The notes: a model not told the origin generated them from the letters alone. A stretch of DNA of 64,000 nucleotides from Rhizobium sp. L43 (GCF_002531725.1 NZ_NWSQ01000007.1:209979-273978), one strand, 5' to 3'. Positions 26,848 through 35,951 are shown, counted from the first letter of the stretch. A program made the numbers and translations.

Positions 26848-28104
26848 ATGAGAATAGATATGAGGGGGCTGGTCGTCGGTCTAGGCCTGACGCTACTTTC
26901 GGCGTTCAGTGCCCATGCAGCTGCGTCCTGCGGAGACAATACCGGCAAACCGGCGACCGGCGAGCCAATCGTCATCGGTGCGATAACCGGCAAAACCGGT
27001 CCGGACGATTTTTCGAACTCGACCAGGGCCGCCAAGGCTTATTTCGACTGCTTGAACGCCAATGGCGGGATCAAGGGGCGACCTGTCAAATATCTGGTGG
27101 AAGACGATCAGTGGAATCCCGAGACGGCCGCTCAGCTGGCCGCCAAGCTCGTCAACGATGAGAAGGCGGTGCTGATGGTAGGCAATTCGAGCTTTGTCGA
27201 ATGTGGCGCAAATGCCGATTTCTACAAGAAATCCGGCATCGTCGTCGTCGCTGGCGTCGGTGTTCCTCGCGAATGCTTCTTTGCCGAGAACTACGCTGCC
27301 ACGAATGCCGGACCGCGCGTCTCCACGCTGGGCGCCATGGGCTATGCATTGGATCATCTCAAGGCGAAGTCGGTCGTTTGCATCGGTCCGAACATCCCGA
27401 ACGTCGGTACGTGGTCCTGCGAAGGTATTGCATCGCTGGCCAAGGAAAAAGGCTTTACGGCCGAAACGATCCTGATGGATCCCGGTACGGCCGACTCGAC
27501 CTCGACCATACTGCAAGCCGCGGCTTCCAGGCCTGATGTGATTATCCTCGCCCTTCCCAAGGGCGTCACAATCCCGCTTCTGACCGCGGCCGAGGAACAG
27601 GGGCTCAATCAGACCATCAAATTCCTGAGTGCAGCGTCGGCTTACGATCTTTCGGTGCCCGGCACGATCGGCGCAGGCTGGGATGGAAACTTCTATGTCA
27701 ACATGGAGTTCAACGATCTTGAGGCCGCGACGCCCGACAATCAGAACTGGCTTGCCGTCATGGATCAATATGGCCAGCCTTCCGATCCGCGCGACACGTT
27801 CGCCCAGGCCGGATATCTTGCCGCCCGCATTGCGGAAAAGGCACTGACGTCACTCGATCCCAAGGACATCACGCGCGAAAGCACCAGCGCCGCTGTCCGG
27901 CAGGTCAAGGGCTTTGCCAGCGATATTTTCTGTGCGCCCTGGTATTTCGGCGATGGTCAGCCGCGCCACAATGCGAATTCAACGACGCGCATGGCGGTCA
28001 GCGAAGGCGGCAAGTGGAAGGTGATTTCCGATTGCGCACCATCACCCGATCCGGAATTGGCCGACATCCGCGCCTTTGAAAAGAGCGCCGGATTTGCTCC
28101 GTAA
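26848..28104 (+). CDS. ABC importer periplasmic binding protein (LivK type)
   Basis: A 418-residue binding protein of the branched-chain amino-acid/aromatic type I Peripla_BP_6 fold. A signal peptide covers about residues 1-25 (MRIDMRGLVVGLGLTLL, cleavage near HAAA). PIVIGAITGKTGPDD opens the mature domain. GGAGGAGG precedes ATG 26848, which fixes the start. Liv-type systems in soil bacteria often import aromatic acids, phenylpropanoids or amides, which fits the catabolic neighbours. A stable hairpin follows it. Confidence 0.9.
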   Translation: MRIDMRGLVVGLGLTLLSAFSAHAAASCGDNTGKPATGEPIVIGAITGKTGPDDFSNSTRAAKAYFDCLNANGGIKGRPVKYLVEDDQWNPETAAQLAAKLVNDEKAVLMVGNSSFVECGANADFYKKSGIVVVAGVGVPRECFFAENYAATNAGPRVSTLGAMGYALDHLKAKSVVCIGPNIPNVGTWSCEGIASLAKEKGFTAETILMDPGTADSTSTILQAAASRPDVIILALPKGVTIPLLTAAEEQGLNQTIKFLSAASAYDLSVPGTIGAGWDGNFYVNMEFNDLEAATPDNQNWLAVMDQYGQPSDPRDTFAQAGYLAARIAEKALTSLDPKDITRESTSAAVRQVKGFASDIFCAPWYFGDGQPRHNANSTTRMAVSEGGKWKVISDCAPSPDPELADIRAFEKSAGFAP

Positions 28105-28117
28105 ATCGAGGCATCAC

Positions 28118-28151
28118 GCATCATCCCGTGGTCTGGGCCACGGGATGATGC
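28118..28151 (+). promoter_or_regulatory. 14-bp stem-loop after the binding-protein gene
   Basis: GCATCATCCCGTGG (28118-28131) and CCACGGGATGATGC (28138-28151) form a perfect 14-bp stem with loop TCTGGG. No U-tract follows and the permease gene starts 36 bases later. Such hairpins protect the upstream message from 3' exonucleases and yield excess binding protein over permease. Confidence 0.75.
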
Positions 28152-28187
28152 TCGCCGTCTCCTCGGCCGCAACATCGGAATCGGCTC

Positions 28188-29054
28188 ATGACCTTCTTAC
28201 CTTTTCTCATATCGGGTCTCGGAATTGGGGCCGTCTATGCCCTCTCAGGCGTCGGCCTCGTCGTTCTTTTCCGCGCGACCGGGGTACTCAACTTCGCCTT
28301 CGGCGCGTTTGGTGCTATCGGCGCGCACTGCGCCTGGCAGCTTCTCGAATGGAAAATGCCGCTCGCCGTTGCTATCCTGGCAGCCGTCGTGGTGTCCACG
28401 GCAATAAGCTTCCTTTACGGGCGCATCTTCGCACCCATGCTGTCGCATCGCGACACGGTCGTGCGTGCCGTCGGGACATTGGCGCCGGCCCTGGTGCTAA
28501 TCGCCTTGATGGGAATTATCTGGGGTGAGCTGCCGCGTCGCCTGCAGTTTCCGACCGATCAGATGTTCGTTTCCCTCTTCGGCGTTCGCCTGACCTACAC
28601 GCGCATCATCGCCATCCTGCTTGCAGTCGTCATGGTCGGCGCGATCACGCTGCTGCTCAATCGAACGCGCCTTGGCCTTGACATGCGAGCCTTGGCGAAC
28701 GACCGCGACCTGAGCGCAATCCTCGGTGTTCGCATCCTCTACACCGAGACGGCCGCCTGGGTCATTACTGGCGTCTTCTCCGGTTTTGCCGGCCTGCTAC
28801 TTGCCGACCTCGTCCGCCTCCAGGGCACGTTCCTGACGTTGTTGGTGATCCCGGCGATCGCCGCCGCAATTCTCGGTCAATTGCGCTCGCTTTGGGAAAC
28901 GGCTGTCGCCGGGCTTCTAATCGGCATTGCCGAAGCTGCGCTCACTCCGCTCGGCTGGATATCGCCCTATCGCGCTGCCGCGCCCTTCATTATCGCGCTC
29001 GTCGCGGTCACTATTTTGGGGAGTACGGCCAAGGCCGTGTTGAAGGACCGATGA
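28188..29054 (+). CDS. ABC importer permease (LivH type)
   Basis: A 288-residue inner-membrane permease with about eight hydrophobic segments beginning at residue 4 (FLPFLISGLGIGAVYAL), typical of LivH. It would form the transmembrane heterodimer with the next gene product. Its stop codon overlaps the following start (ATGA), showing translational coupling. Confidence 0.92.
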   Translation: MTFLPFLISGLGIGAVYALSGVGLVVLFRATGVLNFAFGAFGAIGAHCAWQLLEWKMPLAVAILAAVVVSTAISFLYGRIFAPMLSHRDTVVRAVGTLAPALVLIALMGIIWGELPRRLQFPTDQMFVSLFGVRLTYTRIIAILLAVVMVGAITLLLNRTRLGLDMRALANDRDLSAILGVRILYTETAAWVITGVFSGFAGLLLADLVRLQGTFLTLLVIPAIAAAILGQLRSLWETAVAGLLIGIAEAALTPLGWISPYRAAAPFIIALVAVTILGSTAKAVLKDR

Positions 29055-30088
29055 TGACTTCGCAGCAGACGATACAGGCATTACCGGAACGCGTCCCGGT
29101 GACGCGCTTTCCCAAACAGCTTCTCCAGGTTCCCGCGACGATGGCGCTGTTTGCCGCCGTGGTCATGTGCTTTGCCAATTCCTATTGGCTCTCGGCGGCG
29201 ACGTCTGCGGTGGCGCTGTCGCTCTCGGTGGCGGGTCTGGCGATCCTTTATGGGCAGCTCGGCCTCGTCTCGCTTTGCCAATTCGCGCTCGTCGGGGTTG
29301 GCGGCTGGGTAACGCTTCGTGTCGGCCATGCCTTTCACCCGCCGTTCGAAGTCAGCCTTCTGGCCGGAGGTATCATCGCTTCCGTGGTCGGCCTCGCCTT
29401 CGGCTTGCCGGCGCTGCGCCTGAGAGGGCTGTATCTTGCCCTTGTCACGTTGATGCTGGCGGGCGCCTTCCAGATCATCATCAGCGCCTGGGGATTTCCA
29501 GACGGCGGCGACGGTTTCCTCGGCCGCGCCGACGGTTCCGGCCGCGCCATGTTGCCTCGGCCTGAGATTGCCGAGGGAGCGGTCGGCTATTTCCTCTATG
29601 TTTGCCTTGCCGCGACGATCGCTCTGTTGATCGCACAATGGCACAAGTTGGGACGACCCGGCCGCGCCTGGGCTCTGATCCGCAAAGGCGAGACGGTTGC
29701 CATTGCAAGCGGCGTTAATGTCCTGACTTACAAGGCGTGGGCGTTTGCGCTTAGCGGCTTCCTCGCAGGCGTTGCCGGTGCACTTCTGGCCGGAAACGTC
29801 GGTCAGCTCGATGGTCGTGCCTTTGGCGCCTTCGAGAGCCTGAACCTCTTTGCGCTGGCGATCGTCGGCGGCGTCTACAACTGGTACGGTGCGCTGATTG
29901 CCGGTCTGTTGCTGCGAGCGGTGCCGGCGCTGCTGACCGATCTCGGCATTGATGGATATGTGACCATCGGTATTTTCGGTGTCGCGCTGTTCCAGGCATT
30001 GGCCACCGCACCATCCGGCATTGCCGGGCAGATCGCCTCGCTGATCACCCGGCTTCAATTCCGTTCGGCAAAGGAGAGCGCGCGATGA
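29051..30088 (+). CDS. ABC importer permease (LivM type)
   Basis: A 345-residue LivM permease with about nine or ten transmembrane segments and the LivM landmark YGQLGLVSLCQFALVGVG. The start is ATG 29051 (or 29054), overlapping the livH-type stop by 4 bases; the frame extending to 28892 overlaps that gene and is rejected. Its own 3' end overlaps the ATPase start by 4 bases. Confidence 0.92.
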   Translation: MMTSQQTIQALPERVPVTRFPKQLLQVPATMALFAAVVMCFANSYWLSAATSAVALSLSVAGLAILYGQLGLVSLCQFALVGVGGWVTLRVGHAFHPPFEVSLLAGGIIASVVGLAFGLPALRLRGLYLALVTLMLAGAFQIIISAWGFPDGGDGFLGRADGSGRAMLPRPEIAEGAVGYFLYVCLAATIALLIAQWHKLGRPGRAWALIRKGETVAIASGVNVLTYKAWAFALSGFLAGVAGALLAGNVGQLDGRAFGAFESLNLFALAIVGGVYNWYGALIAGLLLRAVPALLTDLGIDGYVTIGIFGVALFQALATAPSGIAGQIASLITRLQFRSAKESAR

Positions 30089-30789
30089 TCGCCATCGACA
30101 ATCTCGTCGTCCAGTTCGGCGGCGTCAGGCCGATCAATGAATTGACCGCAACACTCGCCGCGCCGATTGCCGGCCTGATTGGCCCGAACGGTGCGGGCAA
30201 GACGACCCTCCTCAATGTTCTCTCCGGTTTTGTCACGCCGGCTCAAGGCAGCGTTGCGCTGAATGGCGATCAACTCCTTCATCTCGCTCCGTTGCAGCGC
30301 GTGCGTGCCGGCCTCCGCCGGTCCTTCCAGACGGAGCAGGTCGTCGAGGACCTGACAGTGTCGGGCAATCTCGCCGCGATTGCGGATCATGTGTTGGCAC
30401 CACTCCATCGCAGTGCGGCTGTCGATGCCGCCCTTGCCTTTATCGGCCTTCGCAGCGTAACCGATAAGCTTGGCCAGTCGCTCAATCTGTTCCAGCGCCG
30501 TTTGGTCGAGCTTGGCAAATGCGTAATCGGCAATCCTAAACTCATTTTGCTCGATGAGCCAGCAGCTGGCCTGACCGAAGAGGAGGGCGGCATGTTTCGC
30601 GAGCTCGTCTTGCGCATCCCCGCCGAAGTCGGGGCGCAAGTGTTGGTGATCGATCATGACGTCGAACTCATTCGCGCCATGTGCAGCGAGACGATGGTGC
30701 TCGATTATGGAAAGCTGCTGGCGCTGGGGCCAACGGAAATCGTGCTTGCCGACCCGAACGTCCGTCGCGCCTATCTGGGGGAATTCTGA
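30085..30789 (+). CDS. ABC importer ATPase (LivG type), altered signature
   Basis: A 234-residue nucleotide-binding subunit. Walker A is GPNGAGKTT (33-41), Walker B LILLD followed by Glu158, and the H-loop is H191. The signature position reads LNLFQ (133-137) instead of LSGGQ or LSYGQ, although the downstream RRLVELG is conserved. It pairs with the next gene product, whose signature is canonical, so the dimer may have one degenerate site. Confidence 0.9.
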   Translation: MIAIDNLVVQFGGVRPINELTATLAAPIAGLIGPNGAGKTTLLNVLSGFVTPAQGSVALNGDQLLHLAPLQRVRAGLRRSFQTEQVVEDLTVSGNLAAIADHVLAPLHRSAAVDAALAFIGLRSVTDKLGQSLNLFQRRLVELGKCVIGNPKLILLDEPAAGLTEEEGGMFRELVLRIPAEVGAQVLVIDHDVELIRAMCSETMVLDYGKLLALGPTEIVLADPNVRRAYLGEF

Positions 30790-30790
30790 G

Positions 30791-31528
30791 ATGGTAGCGA
30801 TCTCATCCGTGGTCGTCGAAAACCTCGCCGTCGAGCGCGGTGGCAAAAGGGTCATTCACGGTCTCTCCTTTGCAATACGGCGCGGAGAAATCACGGCATT
30901 GCTGGGAGCAAACGGCGCCGGCAAATCCAGCACGGTCATGGCGCTCGCTGGCGTTCTGCCTGTCGCTCATGGCGCGATACGGCTCGACGCTATGTCACTA
31001 AAAGGGCTTTCGCCCGATCGCATACGCCGGGCCGGCCTGGCGCTGGTGCCGGAGGGGCATCGGGTGCTCGGCCAGCTCTCGGTGGAAGACAACATTCTCG
31101 TTGCCGCGCTCGACGGGTCGACATCCGCCCGCCGCGAGGGGCTCGAAACAGCCTACGAGATATTTCCGGAACTTGCCCAGCGCAAACGCCAGCTGGCTTC
31201 CGATCTCTCAGGGGGGCAGAAGCAGATGGTCGCGATGGCACAAGCATTCATCGCCAAGCCGGGCTTCATGGTGGTCGATGAGCTTTCGCTTGGGCTGGCG
31301 CCGACTGTCGTCAAACGGCTGGCGGAAGCTCTGAAGATGGCGGTCCAAAACGGCATTGGTGTGCTTCTGATCGAACAATTCGCCAATCTTGCTCTCGATC
31401 TTGCCGACCACGCGATGGTCATGGAGCGCGGTCGGCTGGTCTATGACGGTGCCTCCGCAACGTTGAAGGCCAATCCCGAAATCCTGCACGGCGCCTATCT
31501 CGCCAGTGATCTCAAGGAGAGACGATGA
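30791..31528 (+). CDS. ABC importer ATPase (LivF type)
   Basis: A 245-residue LivF-like ATPase with Walker A GANGAGKSS, signature LSGGQKQMVAMAQAF, Walker B FMVVDE and the LivF landmark PEGHRVLGQLSVEDN. ATG 30791 starts 1 base after the LivG stop; its stop overlaps the SDR start by 4 bases. It completes a five-component importer (binding protein, two permeases, two ATPases). Confidence 0.92.
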   Translation: MVAISSVVVENLAVERGGKRVIHGLSFAIRRGEITALLGANGAGKSSTVMALAGVLPVAHGAIRLDAMSLKGLSPDRIRRAGLALVPEGHRVLGQLSVEDNILVAALDGSTSARREGLETAYEIFPELAQRKRQLASDLSGGQKQMVAMAQAFIAKPGFMVVDELSLGLAPTVVKRLAEALKMAVQNGIGVLLIEQFANLALDLADHAMVMERGRLVYDGASATLKANPEILHGAYLASDLKERR

Positions 31529-32241
31529 CCTTTGCCAATGATCTTTTTGCCGGCCGCACGGTCGTCATTCCCGGCGGAACATCGGGCATTGGGGCTGCGA
31601 CGGCTGAGCGTTTTGCTGCGCTCGGTGCCCGGGTCGTCTGCTGCGGCCTCGGCGCCGCCGGCGGACCACGCAGCGAGCGGATCGAGAGCCGGGACATCAA
31701 CGTCCTTCAGCCCGGCGCTCTCAACGATTTCTTCGCGAGCCTCAATCAGATTGATGTGCTCGTGAACTGCACCGGCGTCAGCCGCGATCGCGACGAATGG
31801 AAGAAAGAGAAGTTCGATGAGGTCATAGCAATCAACCTGACGTCTGTCATGGATTGTTGTCGCTTGGGCCGCAGCCGGATGAAATCCGGTTCGTCCATCA
31901 TCAACATTGCGTCCATGTATTCGACGTTCGGCGCGGCCGATCGGCCAGGTTATTCGGCCAGCAAGGGAGCGATCGTACAACTGACAAAGTCGCTGGCGCA
32001 GGAATTTGCGGCGGAGAATATCCGCGTGAATGCTGTCGCGCCGGGCTGGATCGTAACGCCGCTGAGCCGAGCATTGTTTGCCGATGACGTCGTTTCGGCG
32101 CCGATCAGAAACCGCATACCGGCGGGACGATGGGGCGAGGCAGCGGAAGTCGCCGACGCGATCGTCTTCCTGTCGTCCGAGGCAGCACGCTACATAACCG
32201 GCGTCTGCCTTCCGGTCGACGGCGGCTACCTGACCTCATGA
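31525..32241 (+). CDS. Short-chain dehydrogenase/reductase
   Basis: A 238-residue classical SDR: cofactor motif GGTSGIGAAT (near residue 14), LVNCTGVSR in place of the usual NNAG, active-site Ser in NIASMYS and Tyr-Lys in YSASKGA. It is the last structural gene of the operon, overlapping the LivF-type stop. A redox step on an alcohol or ketone of the imported compound is likely; the substrate is unknown. Confidence 0.9.
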   Translation: MTFANDLFAGRTVVIPGGTSGIGAATAERFAALGARVVCCGLGAAGGPRSERIESRDINVLQPGALNDFFASLNQIDVLVNCTGVSRDRDEWKKEKFDEVIAINLTSVMDCCRLGRSRMKSGSSIINIASMYSTFGAADRPGYSASKGAIVQLTKSLAQEFAAENIRVNAVAPGWIVTPLSRALFADDVVSAPIRNRIPAGRWGEAAEVADAIVFLSSEAARYITGVCLPVDGGYLTS

Positions 32242-32251
32242 GGAAGACAGC

Positions 32252-33193
32252 ATGGAACCGGTTTTCTCATCCGTCAACGTTGCAGGGGGAAGGGATTTTC
32301 CGAGCGTTGCCCGCAGCTTGTTCGGCAATGTGCGGCTCGATTTTCAATCGGGTGATGAAGATCAAAGCAGGCTGTTGTCGGCAATGCTCGGCACATGCCG
32401 TCTGACGCTGCTGGAAGCCGATACGCACACGGTTTTTGGCGATCGCGTGACCCTCGGCTCGGACACTCCCGATGCCATCAAATTGGTTTTCCAGACACAT
32501 GGCTTTTCGTCCCTCAACCAAAATGGCCGTAGTGTTCCCGTCGGCGCCGGCGCGAGCATCATGTATGATCCAAGCCGTCCCTATGTGCTGACCAATAGAA
32601 CGGCTGTCCGCCTGCTTCTCCTGCAATTGCCGCGTCGCGCGCTTCCAGTTCAAGCGGTCAACCGGCTGATGGAGCCGTTTGTCGCCATGCCTGAACATGC
32701 GGGGATGCAGCGCATCCTACTTTCGCTGATGGATTCGACAATCCGGGAGATCGGCAGTTTGGACGACACGGCACGTGCCAGCCTCGGCCAGACGATGATC
32801 GAGCTCGTTCGCACGATGATCGGCGTCGATCCGCAACGGGAACGATCAAGCGCCCATTCCCTTGACCTGCTGCGTCGGCGTGTGAAGGACTTTGTCTCGG
32901 ACCATATCTCGCGGCCCGATCTCGATGTCGGCATGATCGCGCGCCGTATGGGTTGTTCCATTCGCTACGTCTATCGTGCATTTGAGGCCGAGGGCACGAC
33001 GCCGGCCGATCACATCTGGAGCCTGCGGCTGGAAAGAGCCGCGTCCCGACTACGGGACGCTACATGCCGCCCGGGCGCAATATCGGAGATTGCCTTTGCG
33101 CTTGGGTTTTCTTCGAGCGCGCATTTCTCCCGGGCGTTTCGTGGCCGCTATGCGCTTTCGCCCTCCGATTGGCGAAAGGGCGGCCCGGCGTGA
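32252..33193 (+). CDS. AraC-family regulator
   Basis: A 313-residue AraC regulator with an N-terminal AraC_binding_2-like domain and C-terminal helix-turn-helix (GCSIRYVYRAFEAEG, then EIAFALGFSSSAHFSRAFRG). It resembles the regulator at 22678 in layout and domain type. GGAAGA precedes ATG 32252, 10 bases after the SDR stop, so it is part of the same transcript and may act on the operon or on the convergent MoaF/SDR genes. Confidence 0.9.
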   Translation: MEPVFSSVNVAGGRDFPSVARSLFGNVRLDFQSGDEDQSRLLSAMLGTCRLTLLEADTHTVFGDRVTLGSDTPDAIKLVFQTHGFSSLNQNGRSVPVGAGASIMYDPSRPYVLTNRTAVRLLLLQLPRRALPVQAVNRLMEPFVAMPEHAGMQRILLSLMDSTIREIGSLDDTARASLGQTMIELVRTMIGVDPQRERSSAHSLDLLRRRVKDFVSDHISRPDLDVGMIARRMGCSIRYVYRAFEAEGTTPADHIWSLRLERAASRLRDATCRPGAISEIAFALGFSSSAHFSRAFRGRYALSPSDWRKGGPA

Positions 33194-33214
33194 ATCCGCG
33201 AGGCCGCCACGCGT

Positions 33215-33604
33215 TTATCGCATTGCGTCCGCCACACGCAGCGTGTCGGTGAATTGCTCGAAGCGCCGGATCTTGCCGTCTGCGACGCTCCAGACGTGAA
33301 CGACACGCGCCTTGAAGGACTTGCCGGTCTGTCTGTAAGTCCCGGCATAATCACCGATTCCGATCACGTCGCTGCCTGCGTCCAGCAGCCGTTCCAGGGC
33401 GAACGTGTAGCCGTCGAAGGCTTCTCCGAGTGCGAAGAAAACGTTTTTGAAAACCTCTTGCGGACCGACATAGGTGCCGGCACAGGGAAAGCCATCCATT
33501 TCCGTCCATCGGCAATCGGCGGCGATGTCGGCAAGCATGCCGTCCATATCCCGGCGCGCGTTGGCGTCGTAGTGTGCCTTCACGATTTCATAGGCTGTGC
33601 GCAT
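33215..33604 (-). CDS. SnoaL/NTF2-like protein
   Basis: A 129-residue alpha+beta-cone (SnoaL-like) protein with AHYDANARRDMDGMLADIA and WTEMDGFPCAGTYVGPQ, usual for the family. Members are small isomerases, hydratases or ligand-binding proteins. It is convergent with the AraC gene (21-base gap) and follows the MoaF-like gene by 9 bases, probably in one transcript with it and the SDR. The role is not assignable. Confidence 0.82.
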   Translation of the reverse strand: MRTAYEIVKAHYDANARRDMDGMLADIAADCRWTEMDGFPCAGTYVGPQEVFKNVFFALGEAFDGYTFALERLLDAGSDVIGIGDYAGTYRQTGKSFKARVVHVWSVADGKIRRFEQFTDTLRVADAMR

Positions 33605-33613
33605 CGTTCTGCC

Positions 33614-34393
33614 TCAAACTGGTTCCTGCCCCGGGAGATAGTAGGTCATCGATGCCTTGCGGATGAAGGCGCCGGCTGGGCTGTTCTGGATATGGCCATC
33701 ACCAGTGATGCCAAGGAATTTGCCTGTCGAACGCATATCCTTGAAATTGTAGAAGAATGTCGAGGCGACAGCGATCTTGAATTCCCGGAAGGTGAAGATG
33801 TACTGGTCCTCGTCGAACTTATAGGTGGTCGTCAGGTCGACGTCACCGTGCCCCCGTTGCACGCCGACAAGGCATTGCCACGCATAGCGTTGCGACGAGA
33901 GATAGGTATGTTCGTAGACGTGGTTCGGGCTATAGGTGAAATGCGCCCTCAGCCCGATCAGGTCGCGGCTTTCGGCGGGAACCGGTCCGCTGACCGCACC
34001 GCCTTCGAGAATACCGGGTCGGAAAATCTGCGCCACCTGCGGCTCGCCGACAGATTCCTCTTTTTCGCGCACAATCGAATAGATCGAGAGAACGCGGCGG
34101 CTGGAAACGTTCAGGATCAAGGTCTCGGCTTCTTTGGGTCGACCCGCGAAAATGACTTCGACGAAGAAGGTGTCGGGTGCGACCTCGATGACTTCGACCT
34201 TGTCGGTTGCGCTGTCATCGCCGTCCGACCATTGCACATTGTTATCGTGGAAGGTGAGTTCGAGTTTGCGGCCATCGTCAAAAGCAATCTTGTGGGATGA
34301 GCCGGAAAGGGCATTCGTCGCCGGCAGTCGGTTCGCATCGATCCCGTATGCGAACTGATCGTAAGTTTTCCAATCTTTCGGATTCTGGTTCAT
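33614..34393 (-). CDS. moaF: MoaF-family protein
   Basis: A 259-residue protein resembling the MoaF family, with a lipocalin-like N-terminal domain (RKLELTFHDNNVQWSD) and a related C-terminal domain (YTFTFREFKI-like segment, here YIFTFREFK). The name comes from molybdenum-cofactor annotation, but in Klebsiella moaF belongs to the monoamine (tyramine) regulon and is needed for a monoamine-inducible 30-kDa protein. That link suits its position beside a 4-hydroxyphenylacetate pathway, as tyramine is degraded through that acid. Its biochemical activity is unknown. Confidence 0.75.
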   Translation of the reverse strand: MNQNPKDWKTYDQFAYGIDANRLPATNALSGSSHKIAFDDGRKLELTFHDNNVQWSDGDDSATDKVEVIEVAPDTFFVEVIFAGRPKEAETLILNVSSRRVLSIYSIVREKEESVGEPQVAQIFRPGILEGGAVSGPVPAESRDLIGLRAHFTYSPNHVYEHTYLSSQRYAWQCLVGVQRGHGDVDLTTTYKFDEDQYIFTFREFKIAVASTFFYNFKDMRSTGKFLGITGDGHIQNSPAGAFIRKASMTYYLPGQEPV

Positions 34394-34406
34394 TGTTGTC
34401 TCCTCC

Positions 34407-35192
34407 TCAGGTAAATGCGAGCGTGGGCAGATCGACGGTCCCGGCTCCGCCGTCGACGGTCAGGATGGCGCCGTTGACCATCGCGGCTTCCGCCGAGGCC
34501 AGGAAGCAGACCGCATTGGCGACATCTTCAGGCTTTGCGGGGCAGCCAAGCGGCACGTCCTTCGTCACCAGGGCATAAGCGTCCTCGATGTTCTTCAGCT
34601 TGAATTTTTCCATGATGAATTCCATCTGCTCGTCGGCCATCGCGGTCGTCACCCAGCCGGGGCAGACGGTGTTGGTCCTCACGCCAAGACGGCCGTAGTC
34701 CCGAGCCAGCGACTTCGCTAGGCCGATACACGCATGTTTCATGGTGACGTAGCCTGCGGCATCCGGACCGGCAAAAAGCCCCGCTATCGAGGCAAGTACG
34801 ACGATATTACCTTTGCTCTCGATCAAATGCGGAAGCGTTTCGCGCGCACTGACGAAGGCCGTGTTGAGGTTGAGCCTGGTCGCCAGATCCCAAGTCTCGT
34901 CCGACATACTGACAGTAGGGCCGACACCATGGCCGCCGGCATTGGCCACGAGAATATCCAGGCTGCCGAACTGCTCGGCGACGGCAACGACCGCAGCCTT
35001 CATGCTGGTGCCGTCAGCTGCATCGGCTACAACGACCGCGGCTCCGATCTCTTCGGCAACGGCGTGAAGTGGGTCCGGACGCCGCCCCACGAGCGCGACG
35101 TTTCCGCCTTCCAAGCGAATGCGGCGCGCGACCGCCGCTCCAATCCCTGTTCCTCCGCCCGTAATCAAGGCGGTCTTGTTCTTGAAGCGCAT
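34407..35192 (-). CDS. Short-chain dehydrogenase/reductase
   Basis: A 261-residue classical SDR with TGGGTGIGAAV (cofactor), NAGGHG, Ser in VLASIAGLF and Tyr-Lys in YVTMKHA. ATG 35192 is chosen; the longer frame to 35399 lacks a ribosome site. It is first in the SDR-MoaF-SnoaL unit (gaps 13 and 9 bases), convergent with the importer operon. Probably acts on the same catabolic substrate; not related closely enough to the SDR at 31525 to be a duplicate. Confidence 0.9.
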   Translation of the reverse strand: MRFKNKTALITGGGTGIGAAVARRIRLEGGNVALVGRRPDPLHAVAEEIGAAVVVADAADGTSMKAAVVAVAEQFGSLDILVANAGGHGVGPTVSMSDETWDLATRLNLNTAFVSARETLPHLIESKGNIVVLASIAGLFAGPDAAGYVTMKHACIGLAKSLARDYGRLGVRTNTVCPGWVTTAMADEQMEFIMEKFKLKNIEDAYALVTKDVPLGCPAKPEDVANAVCFLASAEAAMVNGAILTVDGGAGTVDLPTLAFT

Positions 35193-35492
35193 GAAATCTC
35201 CTCTCACCCTAGAGGAAACATCATGGCCGAAAACGGCGCAGCCGTCGTGCCTACCTCTGCAGTTAGTTTTGACTGAGAGTGCACAGATGGTGGTGGGTGC
35301 CGATCCGATGAGTCTCGGCGAACCGGGCGACGCGCAATTTTGGAGTTTCTGCGTGGCGACCTTAGCCCTTAATCGAAGACCTCCAGTTTTCCCAGCCACT
35401 GTTCAGCGTAGCTATACACCCAGTGCACGGATAGCACGTTTATCTTTGCCAATGATCAAGCCATCTTTGCCAAGCAAGAGGTAAGCCGGAGC
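35193..35492. promoter_or_regulatory. Divergent intergenic region
   Basis: This 300-base gap separates the minus-strand SDR from the molybdenum-enzyme operon and should hold both promoters. The base composition is lower in GC than the flanks near 35400-35470. No operator palindrome or gene is evident. Confidence 0.4.
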
Positions 35493-35951
35493 ATGCCTAT
35501 GACTTTTTCAGTCCAAATCAACGGACGTACCCACGTGGTCGACGTGGACGGCGACACTCCACTGCTGTGGGTTCTGCGTGATGTGCTCGGCATGACTGGC
35601 ACCAAGTTTGGATGCGGCCAAGCGCTTTGTGGCGCCTGCACCGTTCACGTCGACAGTGCTCCGACACGTTCATGTATCACTCCGATAGAAATGGTGGGAG
35701 ACAGCCAGATCACCACGATCGAAGCTTTGGATACGCTTGCGCACGGCAAGGCGCTTCAGGAGGCCTGGATTCAGCTTGAGGTCCCACAATGTGGTTACTG
35801 TCAGTCGGGGCAGCTGATGTCCGCCGCCGCGCTGCTAACCGAAAACCCCAAACCGACCGACGAGGACATCAACGATGCCATGTCGGGAAATGTCTGCCGC
35901 TGCGGGACCTATCAGCGCATTCGCGCCGCCATTAAACAGGCAAGCGCGTGA
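35493..35951 (+). CDS. [2Fe-2S] subunit of a molybdenum aldehyde/isoquinoline oxidoreductase
   Basis: A 152-residue xanthine-oxidase-family iron-sulfur subunit (IorA/CoxS type). The plant-type cluster ligands are C41, C46, C49 and C61; the second cluster ligands are C100, C103, C135 and C137 (CGYCQSG and VCRCGTY). It shuttles electrons from the molybdopterin subunit encoded just downstream to a cytochrome c. Its stop overlaps the next possible start by four bases. Confidence 0.94.
   Translation: MPMTFSVQINGRTHVVDVDGDTPLLWVLRDVLGMTGTKFGCGQALCGACTVHVDSAPTRSCITPIEMVGDSQITTIEALDTLAHGKALQEAWIQLEVPQCGYCQSGQLMSAAALLTENPKPTDEDINDAMSGNVCRCGTYQRIRAAIKQASA

Noticed and set aside
29081..30058. Minus-strand frame of 325 residues opposite the LivM permease
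   Set aside because: Charged, low-complexity translation typical of the complement of membrane helices.
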